Assembly: GCA_031275405.1 (NCBI GenBank)
Contig: JAISOV010000038.1
Coordinates: 1 to 35,671 of the forward strand
Source: Clostridium sp.
GTDB lineage: Bacteria > Bacillota > Clostridia > Lachnospirales > Lachnospiraceae
DNA length: 35,671 nt
Direction: 5' to 3'
The translations under genes were made by a program, and so were the position numbers. Shown here piece after piece: positions 1 to 7,933 of this stretch; positions within the stretch are counted from its first letter, which is position 1; the number at the start of each line of letters is the position of its first letter. A model generated the notes under the pieces. It was not told where the DNA came from. It saw only the letters and a list, made by a program, of their open reading frames with translations, and ran no database searches.

Positions 1-132
1 TTACCGATACCTCCGCCAGTAATGAAGATTTTAACGGCTTCTGTGTTTGTATCCGGCTGCGTATCAGCCGCCGCGGGGGTCGCGGGGAAAGCGCGGGCCG
101 TATGGAAAAAGCGGAAAAAGGGCGGGAAATAA
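1..132 (+). CDS. possible C-terminal fragment of a membrane-anchored protein (edge of window)
   Basis: The first frame is open from the window edge to a TAA at 130-132. Its end reads as about 20 hydrophobic residues (ILTASVFVSGCVSAAAGVAG) followed by a basic tail with KKRKK. This is the shape of a C-terminal membrane anchor of an exported protein. No LPxTG-like motif is visible in the short stretch available, and the complementary strand is also open here, so coding on either strand is uncertain. From 133 to 320 I see no gene. Confidence 0.22.
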   Translation, partial: LPIPPPVMKILTASVFVSGCVSAAAGVAGKARAVWKKRKKGGK

Positions 133-320
133 GGGCTGCTTCCAGACGATATGCAGGGAAGCAGGAAGCAGGAGCGGAGGAACCGTTACCGGTTGTGCGG
201 GGAACCGGCGCGGCGAGTCCTGGGAGGCGTATTCCCGGCACTTTTCCCAGAGAGTTTTTTCAAAAAACATCAGAAATTACAAGTTTTCTGTGGACAATTT
301 CCAGCGGATATGTGATAGTG

Positions 321-404
321 TAAGAAGCAAAGGCGGCTTCTTGCAATCAAATGCGGCGCATAGGACGCGCCTTTTATCAGAAGCTGCGGAGCCGCTGCCG
401 ATCA
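321..404. repeat. edge repeat family, copy 1 (hairpin-rich)
   Basis: This segment matches 35562-35645 at the other end of the window on the same strand, with scattered substitutions. It contains three short hairpins: AAGAAGC/GCTTCTT, GGCGC/GCGCC followed by TTTT, and a GAAGC/GC-rich arm. The GGCGC-loop-GCGCC-TTTT part looks like a short intrinsic terminator. An ATG at 351 that opens the following reading frame lies inside this repeat and is therefore unlikely to be the real start of that gene. Confidence 0.6.
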
Positions 405-437
405 GCCAACGGCAGCCCTATCACAAAGGAGGACAAT

Positions 438-1497
438 ATACGTAAAACAACACGATGGATCTGCCTGGCAGCCACTTTGCTGTTCAGCACAGGTTCGGCA
501 ACTGCCAGCGCTGCGGGACAAGACGTTGCGGAAGCCGCCAAGACCACGGCAGGAACTTTGCTTGCGGAGTTTTCATTCTCAGCAGAAGAAACCGAGGATC
601 TGATACTGGGTTATCAGAATCTCAAGACTGCGGTCGCGAATAACCTGCAGCCGGTCATCGACGAAGCCGCCAGCGACACGGAACGCGCATTCTGGTCACA
701 GGCCGTGGAGGCCATAGCGGATTTCCAGATAGAAGAATATCTGCTGCAGGCTGCGGACGGAGGGAGCGTCCTTCGTATGCCGCTTCCTTACTATACCATC
801 CAGCACAGGAGAGACCACAGTGACCACTGACGCCGCCGGATCCTTCCATGCGGATCTACCGGAGGCGGACGTGGATTCCGGGACGCCGCCGGATCTGTCC
901 ATCTCCTATGACGGACGCGAGCTCCTGACGGTAGCCCGGACTCCGGCCGGCTCAGGCACAGCGGATTCCGCAGACGGAAGACGCGAGCATATCGCAGCGT
1001 CGGAGGAAGGATATGAAATCGTCATAGAGCGGACGTACCAGGATCTGACCGCCGCCATAGAGGGGATGGGGCAGGCCATGGCGGAGGCGCAGTCGGAATA
1101 CAGGCCAAGTTACTTCGGCATCCCGGCCTCGCAGCTGCCAGCAGAGTGCATACCAGGCAAAACATATTTTTATACAGCGGACGGAATCGTCGGGTGCAAC
1201 AAATGCGATGATACCTTCCTGACGTCGTCGGGACTTGGACTGGCGACCGGTTCGGACTGCGCCGATTCCATCCTGTTAGGCATAGCCTACAGCCTGGATC
1301 CGTTTGGACCGTCTTCCGCTTATTACAGGAGCGGGTACTGTGTGGCCGAGGCCATGGGGGATGATACTCATACACAGAACGTGTACTGCAACGGCAGCTA
1401 CAAGAGCGACGGCCATTACAACCGCTCGTGGTTCCCCGGTATCAACCACACGGAAAGGTTCCATCTCCATGACGGGAGCGGCACCGTCTATTCCTGA
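438..1497 (+). pseudogene. decayed gene for a secreted protein of unknown function
   Basis: A good ribosome site (AAAGGAGG, 425-432) is followed five bases later by ATA at 438, where an ATG would be expected. From there the frame reads RKTTRWICLAATLLFSTGSA, a convincing signal peptide, with likely cleavage after an ASA. The frame ends at 830. The protein-like sequence continues from about 800 in the next frame (T-G-E-T-T-V-T-T-D-A-A across the junction) to a TGA at 1495-1497. The second part is Cys-containing (GCNKCDD, GSDC, YCV, YCN) and rich in Gly, Ser and Tyr. Two independent lesions (lost start codon, frame change) suggest decay, unless AUA is used or the assembly has errors. The family is not recognised. 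The only in-frame ATG upstream (351) has no ribosome site and lies in a repeat. Confidence 0.55.
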
Positions 1498-1530
1498 CAT
1501 GGCATTTCAGCCGGAAGGAGCGTGGACGGA

Positions 1531-1941
1531 ATGGGGCATAGGCTTCCCAAGAGGGTCTCGATTGTATTGATTGTACTTGCTGTATTTGGTCAGACCATGG
1601 CCGTATCCGCCGTGTTCTACGCGGGAAGATATTCCACGGATCTGGGCCTGCGCTACTATCCCGACAAAGGCGGAATCCATTGGGGCGAGGCCATATATGT
1701 GGTAGACTGGGAGGAGACGCTCCGTAACGCCGATCTCCTAAACAGAAATTTCTTCCCCGTAAACGCCTTCACCGAGATAGGCGACTTTATCAGCTGGATA
1801 GACGGCTTGTGGCTCGACAGGGCTTTCAAAATCAAGGAGGTCCCGGAACAGTGCTGGATCAGGGTATATGTGCGCGATAATGGGGAATGGCTTCTATACC
1901 GGCGGCGGGGCATTCTCGGGGACTTCCCCAGCGTGGAATAA
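1531..1941 (+). CDS. small membrane-anchored or secreted protein of unknown function
   Basis: A 136-residue product starting at ATG 1531, ten bases after GGAAGGAG (1513-1520). A GTG at 1522 sits too close to that site. Residues about 8-28 (VSIVLIVLAVFGQTMAVSAV) form a signal peptide or single membrane helix after a basic N-terminus (HRLPKR). The rest has aromatic-rich stretches (GLRYYPDKGGIHWGEAIY, ISWIDGLWLD) and ends near a basic YRRRG. No known domain is recognised. It lies between a decayed secreted-protein gene and an S8 protease on the same strand, so the three may be remains of one exported system. That link is inferred from position only. Confidence 0.55.
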   Translation: MGHRLPKRVSIVLIVLAVFGQTMAVSAVFYAGRYSTDLGLRYYPDKGGIHWGEAIYVVDWEETLRNADLLNRNFFPVNAFTEIGDFISWIDGLWLDRAFKIKEVPEQCWIRVYVRDNGEWLLYRRRGILGDFPSVE

Positions 1942-2015
1942 GGACATTCCGGGGCGTCCGTATCGGGTGCCACCCGGCTGACGCAGGGAACCGCCGCAGA
2001 CAAAGGAAACCGGAT

Positions 2016-2810
2016 GTGATCGCTATGAAAATCCAGAAACATGGGACGGCAAAAAGGCTGTCCAAAAAATCCAGGGAGCCACATACTTGCTTATGCCGAC
2101 GCCTGCCGCTTTTTGCCCTCTTGCTGGCCGCGCCGCTTTCCCTGTGCCTCGCCGGTGATCCATCCGCCGAAACGCCTAAGGCTACCGGCGACTTTGATCA
2201 TTCGCTTACCGTAACCGCAGCCTTGTCCTGGATGGATACCGGGGGCGTCGTTTCTTCCCCAAGCGCGGCGGCAAGGGTCGGCGTCGCCGTGCTTGACACG
2301 GGAGTGTACCCTCATAGCGATCTGACCAAGCCAACATCCCGGATCCTAAAATTCGTTGATTTCGTCAATCACTATGCCCTGCCCTATGACGACAACGGAC
2401 ACGGCACTGCCGTATCGGGGATCATTGCGGGAAGCGGTTACATCGACAGCGGAAAGCGCGGCATATGCGACAATGTTGACCTGATCTGCATAAAGGTTCT
2501 GGATTACAGGGGAGAATGCAGCATTTCTAAGCTGGCAGAGGGTCTGCAATGGGTTGTCGATCATAAAGAACTCTACAATATCAGAATCGTCAACATCTCG
2601 GCTGGAATTCCTTTTGATGAGGTGTCCGACTACAGCAAGATAGCCGAAATCGCTGAAAAAGCTCAAAAAAACGGACTGTTGATTGTGGCCTCCTCCGGGA
2701 ACAAAGTCCGCGGCCAGAATGTTCGGTATTTTCCTGCTGACATTAACGGCGTGCTGTCTGTCGGAGGAACGGACGGAATGTCCGACAGCGCAGAGTGTTT
2801 TTTCCGGTAA
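2016..2810 (+). pseudogene. truncated S8 (subtilisin-like) serine protease lacking the catalytic Ser region
   Basis: The likely start is GTG 2016, eight bases after AAAGGA; ATG 2025 is the alternative. A basic region and hydrophobic stretch (LPLFALLLAAPLSLCLAG) form a signal peptide. The subtilase Asp motif VAVLDTGVYPHSDL and His motif NGHGTAVSGIIAG are intact, as is the oxyanion region (VASSGN). The frame then stops after ECFFR at 2810, before the GTS-x-A segment with the nucleophilic Ser, and I see no GTS motif in the following bases. The product of about 264 residues would therefore be inactive. Family proteases usually extend another 60-100 residues beyond this point. Probably a deletion product. 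Confidence 0.75.
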
Positions 2811-2980
2811 TCGACAAGGATGTGGCGCTGAATACGATGGCGCTAAACTATGTGGCTGCCAGTGACGTGTCCGTCAAAGAAACAGAAAAGTTAAATTCCA
2901 GGTACAGAAGCCAAATCAAAACCGAACAGGTAAGTACTATGAATACGGATGATTTTGTGGCAGTCATTCCATCCTTCTGA
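2795..2980 (+). CDS. short open frame after the truncated protease, uncertain
   Basis: This frame overlaps the end of the protease fragment. It reads about 61 residues (DKDVALNTMALNYVAASDVS, then KTEQVSTMNTDDFVAVIPSF) to TGA 2978-2980. It does not look like the missing subtilase C-terminus. It could be the 3' end of another gene joined by the same deletion that truncated the protease. There is no clear ribosome site. Function unknown. Confidence 0.25.
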   Translation: MFFPVIDKDVALNTMALNYVAASDVSVKETEKLNSRYRSQIKTEQVSTMNTDDFVAVIPSF

Positions 2981-3008
2981 CAGGAAGAGGACGGCCGACA
3001 TGGACAGG

Positions 3009-3036
3009 GCGGCCGTTGCGTACGGCGGCCTTTTTG
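3009..3036 (+). terminator. possible intrinsic terminator
   Basis: A GC-rich imperfect stem-loop (GGCCGT-TGCGT-ACGGC core) runs into GGCC and TTTTT. It lies after the last protease-region frame and before the promoter of the next gene. The stem is short and imperfect, so this is tentative. Confidence 0.35.
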
Positions 3037-3076
3037 AAATGAATCTTAGAAATTATTGGAAAATTTGCCCGATGTC

Positions 3077-3106
3077 TTGACTGCGGCGGGCGATCGGGGC
3101 TATGAT
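3077..3106 (+). promoter_or_regulatory. sigma-A type promoter of the Rpn-like gene
   Basis: TTGACT (3077-3082), an 18-base spacer, then TATGAT (3101-3106), about 50 bases before the ATG at 3156. Both hexamers differ from consensus by one position. Confidence 0.6.
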
Positions 3107-3155
3107 AATGATATGAAGTTTTGCCTGCGCGGCTGCGGGGCGACCGGAGGTGCTG

Positions 3156-4031
3156 ATGAAACACAGGCTGCTGTCCGCCACGATGGACTACATTTTCAAG
3201 CTGATATTCGGCGATGAGAAGCACGCCGACGTCCTTGCGGCGTTCCTGATGGCGGTGCTGGGACTCCCGACGGAGGAGTTTGACTCGCTCCAGATTCTGA
3301 ACCCGTTTCTGGAAAGGGAAGCCGAAGACGACAAACTAGGGATTCTGGACGTAAAGCTGAAGCTCAGGAACGGCAAGGTCATCGACATCGAGATCCAGGT
3401 GAAGCCTCTCCCCAGCCTGGAAGGCCGCGTCGTGTTTTACATCGGCAGGATGGTCACGGAACAGATCGCGTCCGGCGACGGCTACGAGGTCATCAAGCCG
3501 GTGGTGACAATATTGATCGCCGACTTCATCCACTACCAAGACGACGCCGCATACCATCATAAATTTGAACTTTACGACTGCGGGAATGACGTTTTATTCA
3601 GCGATCTTATCGGCGTCCACGTCCTTGAGCTACCGAAGCTTCCCGATGCGGACGACGACACGGATCTCTGGGAGTGGCTGAGGTTCCTGAAATCTGACGA
3701 CGAGGAGGAACTGCATATGTTAGCGCAGAGAAATCCCGCCCTGGAAAGGGCGGTCGGAATCCGGTTGGAACTGTCGCAGGACGAGAAGGTGCGGATGATA
3801 GCCGAGGCCCGTGAAAAGGCCCGCCGCGATGAAGCCGACCGGATCGCGGGAGCCAGGAACGAAGGCATCCGGTTAGGCAGGGACGAAGGCATCCGGTTAG
3901 GCAGGGACGAAGGTAGCCTGGCCGGCAGATTAGAAATCGCACGCCGTATGGCCAGCCGGGGCCGTCCCCTTGCCGAGATTATGGAAGATACCGGCCTGAC
4001 CGCTGAAGAAGTGAGCGGATTAGAGGTGTAG
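3156..4031 (+). CDS. Rpn / PD-(D/E)XK nuclease family transposase-like protein
   Basis: About 291 residues. Start ATG 3156 lies five bases after GGAGG (3146-3150). The N-terminus (MDYIFKLIFGD) is the hallmark of the Rpn/PDDEXK_2 'transposase-like' family. The nuclease core is visible as GILDVKLKLRNGK followed by DIEIQVK, giving Asp and Glu-x-Gln/Lys metal-site residues. The C-terminal third is charged and coiled-coil-like, with a repeated EGIRLGRD segment (codons at 3861-3914), as is typical of this family. These proteins promote RecA-independent recombination or are toxins with small internal products; which applies here is not visible. It has its own promoter at 3077. A 122-bp piece of this gene (3716-3837) is duplicated just after it. 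Confidence 0.85.
   Translation: MKHRLLSATMDYIFKLIFGDEKHADVLAAFLMAVLGLPTEEFDSLQILNPFLEREAEDDKLGILDVKLKLRNGKVIDIEIQVKPLPSLEGRVVFYIGRMVTEQIASGDGYEVIKPVVTILIADFIHYQDDAAYHHKFELYDCGNDVLFSDLIGVHVLELPKLPDADDDTDLWEWLRFLKSDDEEELHMLAQRNPALERAVGIRLELSQDEKVRMIAEAREKARRDEADRIAGARNEGIRLGRDEGIRLGRDEGSLAGRLEIARRMASRGRPLAEIMEDTGLTAEEVSGLEV
3716..3837 (+). repeat. 122-bp direct repeat, copy 1 (inside the Rpn-like gene)
   Basis: This stretch recurs at 4033-4154 with a single T/C difference by my reading. The copies are separated by the 3' end of the gene. Confidence 0.85.
3861..3914 (+). repeat. 24-bp tandem repeat within the Rpn-like gene
   Basis: Two identical 24-bp units (3861-3884 and 3885-3908), then the start of a third, encode EGIRLGRD twice. 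Unit-number change would keep frame and only change the length of the C-terminal helix. Confidence 0.85.
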
Positions 4032-4032
4032 C

Positions 4033-4154
4033 TATGTTAGCGCAGAGAAATCCCGCCCCGGAAAGGGCGGTCGGAATCCGGTTGGAACTGTCGCAGGACG
4101 AGAAGGTGCGGATGATAGCCGAGGCCCGTGAAAAGGCCCGCCGCGATGAAGCCG
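4033..4154 (+). repeat. 122-bp direct repeat, copy 2
   Basis: A near-identical duplicate of 3716-3837, starting two bases after the Rpn-like gene's stop codon. It then diverges sharply at 4155. Confidence 0.85.
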
Positions 4155-4255
4155 CCGTGACCTGCGCCGCCTTTCCGTCCGTCCGCTTCACGGCTTCGGC
4201 GCGTACCGTTTGCCCACGGCAATCGGCAACTCTCGCCGTTAAAAAACGAATCTGA
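4034..4255 (+). pseudogene. fragment of a second Rpn-like gene
   Basis: The duplicated 122 bp encode LAQRNPAPERAVGIRLELSQ and the following helix. They are joined to unrelated sequence (after RRDEAAV) that reads on without family similarity to TGA 4253-4255. It has no nuclease core. It is a remnant of a tandem Rpn-type copy or of a recombination event and is probably not functional. Confidence 0.6.
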
Positions 4256-4275
4256 TTTTGGTGGAGGATTTACTT

Positions 4276-4920
4276 ATGAAACTCTTTTTGGCGTCCTTTT
4301 TTTCAGGAGTTGCCGGTGCGTTCCCGGCGTTTGCCCGTAACGAGCACACCGGGAAGAAAGTCGTTTTTATTCCCACCGCAAGCCTTACCGAAAAGGTAAC
4401 TTTCTATGTCGGAACAGACAAAAAGGCATTGGAAAAACTCGGCATGTCTGTTGAGGAACTTGAGATTTCCGCCGCGCCGAAAGATGAAATCGCAAGTGAA
4501 ATCTCCGGCGCGGATTATGTGTTTGTATCCGGCGGAAACACCTTTTTCCTGTTACAGGAGCTAAGGCGAACGGGAACCGACAAACTGATTGTTGAGCATA
4601 TTCAAAAAGGGAAACTGTACATCGGCGCTTCCGCAGGCTCAATGATACTCTCAAAAAACATTGAGTACGCTAAGCATATGGATAATCCCGGCGACGCGCC
4701 AAACCTGAACGATGATTTCACGGCGTTGTCGGTTGTGGATTTTAGCGTTGTTCCTCATTGCGTGAATGTACCGTTCAAGAAAGCCGCCGAGAAAATCATT
4801 GCCGCTTATTCTGATACGCTTGATTTGCGGCCAATCAGCAACAGCCAGGCAATAACCGTGAACGGCGATGTTGTGGAAACCGTCGCCGTCGAAGCCAAGA
4901 AACGAGCAAAGAAAAAATAA
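4276..4920 (+). CDS. peptidase S51 (dipeptidase E-like) family protein
   Basis: About 214 residues. Start ATG 4276 lies eight bases after GGAGG. The sequence begins MKLFLASFFSGV. It carries KVVFIPTAS and FVSGGNTFFLLQEL, the glutamine-amidotransferase-like fold seen in PepE. The nucleophile elbow is GASAGSMIL with Ser as the predicted nucleophile, and VVPHC supplies the His region. Family members cleave Asp-X dipeptides or related substrates; the substrate is not predictable here. This gene and its neighbour (4951-5604) look more AT-rich than the polysaccharide locus, and they sit between an Rpn-like gene and a recombinase fragment. Recent acquisition is therefore likely. Confidence 0.85.
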   Translation: MKLFLASFFSGVAGAFPAFARNEHTGKKVVFIPTASLTEKVTFYVGTDKKALEKLGMSVEELEISAAPKDEIASEISGADYVFVSGGNTFFLLQELRRTGTDKLIVEHIQKGKLYIGASAGSMILSKNIEYAKHMDNPGDAPNLNDDFTALSVVDFSVVPHCVNVPFKKAAEKIIAAYSDTLDLRPISNSQAITVNGDVVETVAVEAKKRAKKK

Positions 4921-4950
4921 TCACAAACGCAAAGAACGGGGGGAATTTCA

Positions 4951-5604
4951 ATGTTGCGTGACGCAGAACAAACGATAGGCAACATGATTGACAAGCAGGG
5001 CGTTTCTTTCATCAGTTCGGTAGACGACGACGGATTCCCAAATTCAAAAGCGATGTTGCTTAACGATTGGTTGATTGAGGTCAAGGCAAAATTAAAGCGC
5101 GGCAACAAAGTATTATTTAAGGTAGACAATCCGCTTTTTACCGACCTTATCGCCGCTATCGATCGGACGAACCATAAAGCCATGGTTTTATGGGCGTTTG
5201 AGTTTGCCGAGGGTGCGGTAAACACTCTGAAAGAGAGATACCCGAACGAACTACGCCCGCGAATCGCGCTTGATACGAGCCGTGATTGGGCGGCGGGCAG
5301 AGTGAAAATGCACGAAACCCAACGGGCGATTTTGAATTGCCACGCTGTGGCGAAAGAGATTGCTTCGCCGGAGGATATTGCGTTGTGTCACGCGATAGGT
5401 CAAGCCTGCGGCGTTGTTCACGCAAACGGTCACGGTATGGGTTTTCCTGTTTACGAACTCACCGCGCTCGTACATAGGAACGGCGTGGAGAACTGCGCCG
5501 CAGCGATTGAAAACCGCATTGCGCATTACACCGAGCGCGCTCTTTATTGGCGCGAACACTTTGGCGATTATTTAGGAGACTGGGCAGACTTTATGCTCAA
5601 ATAA
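4951..5604 (+). CDS. chimera: N-terminus of a PNPOx-like protein joined to an Imm5-type immunity protein
   Basis: 217 residues; ATG 4951 follows GGGGGGAA. Residues 1 to about 36 (LRDAEQTIGNMIDKQGVSFI, then DDDGFPNSKAM) match the first strand-helix part of pyridoxamine 5'-phosphate oxidase-like flavin proteins and then stop abruptly. From about residue 37 the sequence reads like Imm5-type putative immunity proteins (KAMVLWAFEFAEGAV, RYPNELRPR, CHAVAKEI, ALCHAIGQACGVVHANGHGM, GFPVYELTAL). The junction looks like an in-frame deletion fusion. No toxin gene is next to it. Immunity function is inferred from the family only. Confidence 0.7.
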   Translation: MLRDAEQTIGNMIDKQGVSFISSVDDDGFPNSKAMLLNDWLIEVKAKLKRGNKVLFKVDNPLFTDLIAAIDRTNHKAMVLWAFEFAEGAVNTLKERYPNELRPRIALDTSRDWAAGRVKMHETQRAILNCHAVAKEIASPEDIALCHAIGQACGVVHANGHGMGFPVYELTALVHRNGVENCAAAIENRIAHYTERALYWREHFGDYLGDWADFMLK

Positions 5605-5633
5605 TGCTTAACAAATTCCGGTTTGCCAAGCAA

Positions 5634-5663
5634 AAGCGGATACCTCGTTTGAAGTATCCGCTT
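5634..5663. terminator. stem-loop between convergent genes, possible bidirectional terminator
   Basis: A perfect 10-bp stem (AAGCGGATAC / GTATCCGCTT) with a 10-base loop sits between the stops of the 4951 gene and the recombinase fragment. There is no long T run on either side, so termination strength is uncertain. Confidence 0.5.
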
Positions 5664-5668
5664 CGCTG

Positions 5669-6325
5669 TTACTGGTTCGCCGCCATCGGCAAGGCGGCGT
5701 TTTGTTGTTCCGCTCTCTGCGGCTCTTTTTTCGGCTTGCTGTAGTAGCCGCTTGCTTTTCTTTTGAGATACCTCAACCGATTGCGCTCCCGCTCTTTTTC
5801 CGCGCGCTCCTGTTCCGCCAGTTCCTCCGGCGTGGGTTCCCGTTCAGCGTCGGGCAATTCAAACTCGCCGATAAAATTCAGGTGTATCTCTACCCTTTGG
5901 GACGAGGTTTTCACATACCGCTCATCCTTCGCGTGGAGAACGATTTTTTCAACAAACTCGCGTATCATAACGGGGGGGATTTCCTCAAAGTCGGTGTAGC
6001 GTTCAGACAGTTTCATAAACCGTTCGGCGCGGCTGTTGTCGTCCTCATATTTTTCCACCGCCGATCGGATTTCCGCAATCTCCGTTTCAAGCGTTTCCTG
6101 TTCCTCCCCGTAGGTTTTGAGCAGGGATTCATAACGCTTTTCCGGCAGCCGTCCGAGGGCGTTGTCCTCATAGATTTTATTCAAAAGCCGCTCCGGTTCG
6201 CCGTGGCGGGTTCTGCAAGCCGCAAGCTGTTTCTTCTGCGCTTTGATTTCATCGGTCTGCTGTGCGGCAAGCAGTTCCCGCACTGATTTTTCCATTGCGG
6301 CTTTGTCGATTTTGGCATAAATGGA
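5669..6325 (-). pseudogene. 3' fragment of a large serine recombinase
   Basis: About 218 codons remain. They contain the coiled-coil region (ETEIAEIRSAVEKYEDDNSR), the MIREFVEKIVLHAKDERYVK segment and the QRVEIHLNFIGEF strand. The basic tail carries ERNRLRYLKRKASGYYSK. This matches the C-terminal part (DUF4368-type tail) of Tn4451/TnpX-like large serine recombinases. The N-terminal catalytic domain with the active Ser, the recombinase domain and the zinc ribbon are absent; upstream the frame meets TGA near 6326. It is the remnant of an integrative mobile element and would explain the foreign genes at 4.2-5.6 kb. Confidence 0.8.
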
Positions 6326-6340
6326 TCAAACGCAGATTCT

Positions 6341-6742
6341 TCACGTCCTTACATGCTTTCCTCTCTTTCTGACAGCCCTGATCATACGTCGTACGGGTAG
6401 AGGTATCCGGCTCCTGATAAATCCCTTTCCTTTCATCCAGATGCTTATCTGAAACGCGGGCGCGGCGAAGATGTCCGCTTCGTCATCCCGGATCCGTGCG
6501 TAAATCGTATCCCGCCCTATTGGTCTCCTGGTCGGGGCGCGCAGGTTATAGTTCTCGTACCCGGCGTTGTCCAAAGTGCTTGCTATCGCGTCAAACCTCG
6601 ACTTGGCCATTTCCCACAGCTTTGCGCCTTTTTTCGTGTTGACCAGCACGACCGAGACGCCGCGCCAAAACGCCCTTGCCTTTTGGCGCTCCCATACCAG
6701 CTTCTCGTTGATCGGCGCGTAGTCAACTGGCAGAGGCGAGGG
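6341..6742 (-). pseudogene. fragment of an unrecognised gene
   Basis: The frame is open from about 6742 to 6341. It reads VDYAPINEKLVWERQKARAF, then GVSVVLVNTKKGAKLWEMAK and DAIASTLDNAGYENYNLR. There is no start codon with a ribosome site; GTG 6649 is only the first in-frame start. It looks like an internal part of a larger protein that lost both ends, next to the recombinase remnant. I do not recognise the family. Positions 6743-6879 hold no gene I can support. Confidence 0.35.
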
Positions 6743-6879
6743 TCATTCATGTAGGAGAACCCAAGCGATCAGGAAGGAAGTGCCGGTATCCCTTACAGAA
6801 AATCCTCTGCCAGGAAAATATCATATCATTTTCACGCTTGGTTCCTTGTCAAAGAAAAGCGCCAAGCGAGCGCGGGAGG

Positions 6880-7856
6880 TCATCTGAAATATTTCTTTTC
6901 CTTTCTTTTGCGGTGAAAACAGCGGTAACGCCGGTACAAAAAAGGGCAGCACAGGATCGCGAGCGCTTTTATGCTGAAACGCCGTGGAAAATACCGCCGG
7001 ATGAGCCGCCAGGCGAGCCTTTTGTTTTTTGCCGCCAGACTTCGGTCCGCCGGGAAGCGTTCCGCCCATACGATAGCAGGAGCAAGGCAGCACAGCGTCA
7101 GTCGATCCGTCAGCGGCAATAAAGACGGATATTTCTTTCCTAGCGCCGAATACGCGCCAGCCATTCTGTCCGCGCTGCCCAGGAAGTCCGTCATATTGTT
7201 GACGGCGCTGGAAATCCGCTGCCTCCGGTGGTAAAGCCTGTCTTCCAGGAAGAAAATCCGCTCACATTTTTCCAGAAAGCTGCTTAGGAACACCATGTCT
7301 TCCCCCAGCCGCATGGATTCGTCAAACCGTAAATCCGCAAGAGTGCCGCGCTTATAGCAGACGCTGAACACGCCTATGCGTCCGACCAGGAACAGCAGGC
7401 GCTGCGCTTCTTCTGGATCCATTTTTTTTATTTGATCCAGGAAGGGGATGTTCTTGTCTTGTCTTGTCTTGTCTTATACTCGTCCTGAATGCGGCATATC
7501 ACCGCATCCGCGTCATGGCCAAGCGCCGTCTTCAGGAGCGTACTGATAAAATCCGCGTCGATCCAGTCGTCCGAGTCCATAAAACAGACATATTCTCCGG
7601 CGCACTGCTCAAGACCAAAGTTCCTCGCCGCCGACACGCCGGAATGAGGCTGTCTGTAAAGGCGGAAACGAGGATCCCTGCCGGCAAAATCCGCACAGAT
7701 CTCCGCGCTTCCGTCAGCCGAGCCGTCGTCCACCAGAAGAACCTCCAGATTCTCATGACTCTGTACCGCTGCGCTGTCCAGGCACTGCCGCAGATCGTTT
7801 TCGGTGTTATAGACCGGGATGACCAGGCTGACTAGCGGCTGGATTTTTTCTTCCAT
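6880..7856 (-). CDS. family-2 glycosyltransferase, split by a pentanucleotide repeat (frame OFF)
   Basis: The true start is ATG 7856, six bases after AAGGAGG. The GT-A domain is clear: VSLVIPVYNTENDLRQCLDS, VLLVDDGSADGS, SAARNFGLEQ and the DxD-like FMDSDDW. At codon ~130 the gene enters an AAGAC repeat (7452-7475) and stops at 7428. The C-terminal half continues in the next frame (KNIPFLDQIKKMDPEEAQRL, VGRIGVFSVCYKRG, SMRLGEDMVF, LYHRRQR) to 6880. The two halves make one normal protein of about 324 residues if one 5-bp unit is lost or two are gained. In this assembly only a ~142-residue truncated product is made. It is the last gene of the polysaccharide operon. Confidence 0.88.
7452..7475 (-). 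repeat. pentanucleotide tandem repeat (AAGAC, about 4.8 units)
   Basis: On the plus strand TCTTG occurs four times followed by TCTT. It sits inside the glycosyltransferase coding sequence exactly where its frame breaks. One unit less (or two more) restores the frame by direct translation. Confidence 0.93.
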
Positions 7857-7863
7857 AGTGATC

Positions 7864-7933
7864 CTCCTTCCAAAGTCTGGAAAATTTATGCGTAACACCA
7901 AGCTTTGGCTGAAAGAATGCCCTTCTTTCAGCC
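7864..7933 (-). repeat. hairpin element upstream of a ribosome site, copy 1
   Basis: On the minus strand it has a perfect 11-bp stem (GGCTGAAAGAA / TTCTTTCAGCC) and then AGACTTTGGAAGGAGG, the ribosome site of the 7856 gene. The same arrangement and the AGACTTTGGAAGGAG block occur before dxr (28703-28770). The element overlaps the stop codon of the flippase gene. Confidence 0.65.

Noticed and set aside
47..445. Long open frame on the plus strand near the left edge
   Set aside because: No ribosome site, unnatural composition (Arg, Gly, Lys rich) and overlap with a repeat; probably a chance frame in GC-rich DNA.
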